Shown in pieces: positions 63,332 through 64,000 of a stretch of 64,000 nt of DNA. Every line of letters begins with the position of its first letter. Within the stretch, counting starts at the first letter, position 1. Below the pieces are notes generated by a model that did not search any database, had not been told where the DNA came from, and saw only the letters and a program-made list of their open reading frames with translations. Origin of the DNA: Pedobacter psychrotolerans (GTDB lineage: Bacteria > Bacteroidota > Bacteroidia > Sphingobacteriales > Sphingobacteriaceae); contig NZ_SLWO01000004.1 in NCBI RefSeq assembly GCF_004340665.1, positions 613,784 to 677,783 of the forward strand, in the 5' to 3' direction. Both the position numbers and the translations under genes were made by a program.

Positions 63332-64000
63332 ATCGTCCTAAAAAAAGTTTACAGTTTTAGTTTTAATCCTTTAATTGATTTACAGGATTTTTATTTTCCT
63401 GAAATGGGTTTACAATTTTAGTGTTTTTAATATAATAGTTTTTCCACAACTTCTCCACATGGAGTTCTTTGGAATGTACCATTTGGGGTGTCAACAGACC
63501 AATACTCAGGTGCGGTCTTTCATTGTTATATAGTTCTACAGCTGATCGCAGCATTTTCTCTGCCTGTTTGAAGTCATCAGGCTGAGCATACCTGAGGTAT
63601 TCTGATTTGAGAATACCGTTGATCCGTTCGGCAATAGCATTCTCCAGCGGGTCTCCATTTTCCGTCATACTGATCCCGATTCCTTTGTCCTGTAATAGCT
63701 TTACATAATTTTCACAACAGTACTGCACCCCTCTGTCAGAATGATGCCAAATAGGATGTTCAATATTTGCAGGTAATGCGCTTATTGCCATAAGCAATGC
63801 TTTTATGGTTTCAACACTCTCCAGTGTCTGTGCCAGGTGATATCCTATTATCTTACGTGAATAGGCATCGGTGACCAGGCTGATATAGGTATATTTTTCT
63901 CCGACTTTCCAGTAGGTGATATCACTTACCCATAGCTGGTTCACGCGGATAACCTCCAATCCACGAATCTGGTTGGGCCATTTTCTGAGCCAATGGTTTG
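63332..64000 (-). mobile_element. IS3-family insertion sequence, 3' part
   Basis: The region from the end of the dispersed repeat to the window edge is the 3' part of an IS3-type element: a terminal stretch with CGTCCTAAAAAAAG and GTTTACAG, then the transposase gene. The 5' end and the other terminal repeat lie outside the window, so boundaries are approximate on the left and open on the right. Confidence 0.75.
63363..64000 (-). CDS. IS3-family transposase OrfB, N-terminus outside window
   Basis: At least 211 residues of an IS3 OrfB; the frame is open to the window edge (NHWLRKWPNQIRGLEVIRVN precedes the first start-like codon), so the gene continues beyond. The rve integrase core has all three acidic residues: Asp in LWVSDITYW, Asp in HHSDRGVQY and Glu in NAIAERINGILKSEY, giving an intact DDE set. 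The C-terminus (NERPHLSIGLLTPQMVH) is complete. It appears to be an active-type copy. Confidence 0.9.
   Translation of the reverse strand, partial: NHWLRKWPNQIRGLEVIRVNQLWVSDITYWKVGEKYTYISLVTDAYSRKIIGYHLAQTLESVETIKALLMAISALPANIEHPIWHHSDRGVQYCCENYVKLLQDKGIGISMTENGDPLENAIAERINGILKSEYLRYAQPDDFKQAEKMLRSAVELYNNERPHLSIGLLTPQMVHSKELHVEKLWKNYYIKNTKIVNPFQENKNPVNQLKD

Overview
The window looks like chromosomal DNA of a Bacteroidota member, most likely Sphingobacteriaceae (Pedobacter-like). This is inferred from the low GC content, SusC/SusD pairs, lipoproteins with the Bacteroidota type of lipobox, OmpP1/FadL and DUF4173/DUF2490/DUF2807 families, promoters of the TTTG-N19-TAnnTTTG type, and dispersed repeats typical of the phylum. 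I see no rRNA, tRNA, CRISPR array or prophage.

Layout. 1-3202: the 3' end of a Gly/Arg/Asn-rich protein, an OmpP1/FadL-like porin and a convergent lipoprotein. 3502-3701: a roughly 200-bp inverted-repeat element (MITE-like) whose end supplies the stop codon of an 805-aa secreted MG2-like protein. 6163-9636: a UbiD-family decarboxylase and a cystathionine beta-synthase-like enzyme. 9823-10945: four to five tandem copies of a roughly 253-bp repeat. 10953-13797: dprA, a small conserved protein and a GH30 xylanase-like lipoprotein. 14404-15228: an alpha/beta hydrolase. 15393-23726 (minus strand): a SusC/SusD pair followed by a PI-PLC-like phosphodiesterase and an alkaline phosphatase, then (behind a terminator) a PHP/CehA phosphoesterase. 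This reads as a phosphorus-scavenging locus. 24083-34318: a PRC-barrel protein, tandem 110-bp repeats, an orphan GAF-PAS-PAS protein, small secreted proteins, a cytosolic alpha-amylase, a holin-like pair and a large MscS channel.

34444-47867 is a molybdenum island. It holds a three-subunit molybdo-flavoprotein dehydrogenase (PaoABC/XDH type) and a DUF2490 protein. Divergent from these are modABC and an eight-gene cofactor operon, xdhC-mocA-moaA-moeA-moaD-moeB(rhodanese)-moaE-moaCB. Transport, cofactor assembly, CTP transfer, sulfuration and insertion, and the client enzyme thus sit together. A perfect 16-bp palindrome lies between the two divergent operons.

47944-51276 (minus strand): a tightly packed operon with a LolD-like ATPase, a short pre-ATP-grasp-like protein, a HAD-like protein whose nucleophile Asp is replaced by Glu, and an S41 protease. 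51520-54752: a membrane-protein cassette with a small winged-helix regulator; two promoters in it carry an almost identical 27-bp operator-like sequence. 54839-62708: a lipoprotein with a dockerin-like loop, sucC with a clear promoter, a broken beta-barrel gene, an Fsr-like MFS transporter, an FMN reductase, the intact beta-barrel paralogue and an M28 peptidase. 62709-64000: tandem 155-bp repeats, a dispersed repeat that also occurs inverted at 57.9 kb, and the 3' part of an IS3-family transposase running off the window.
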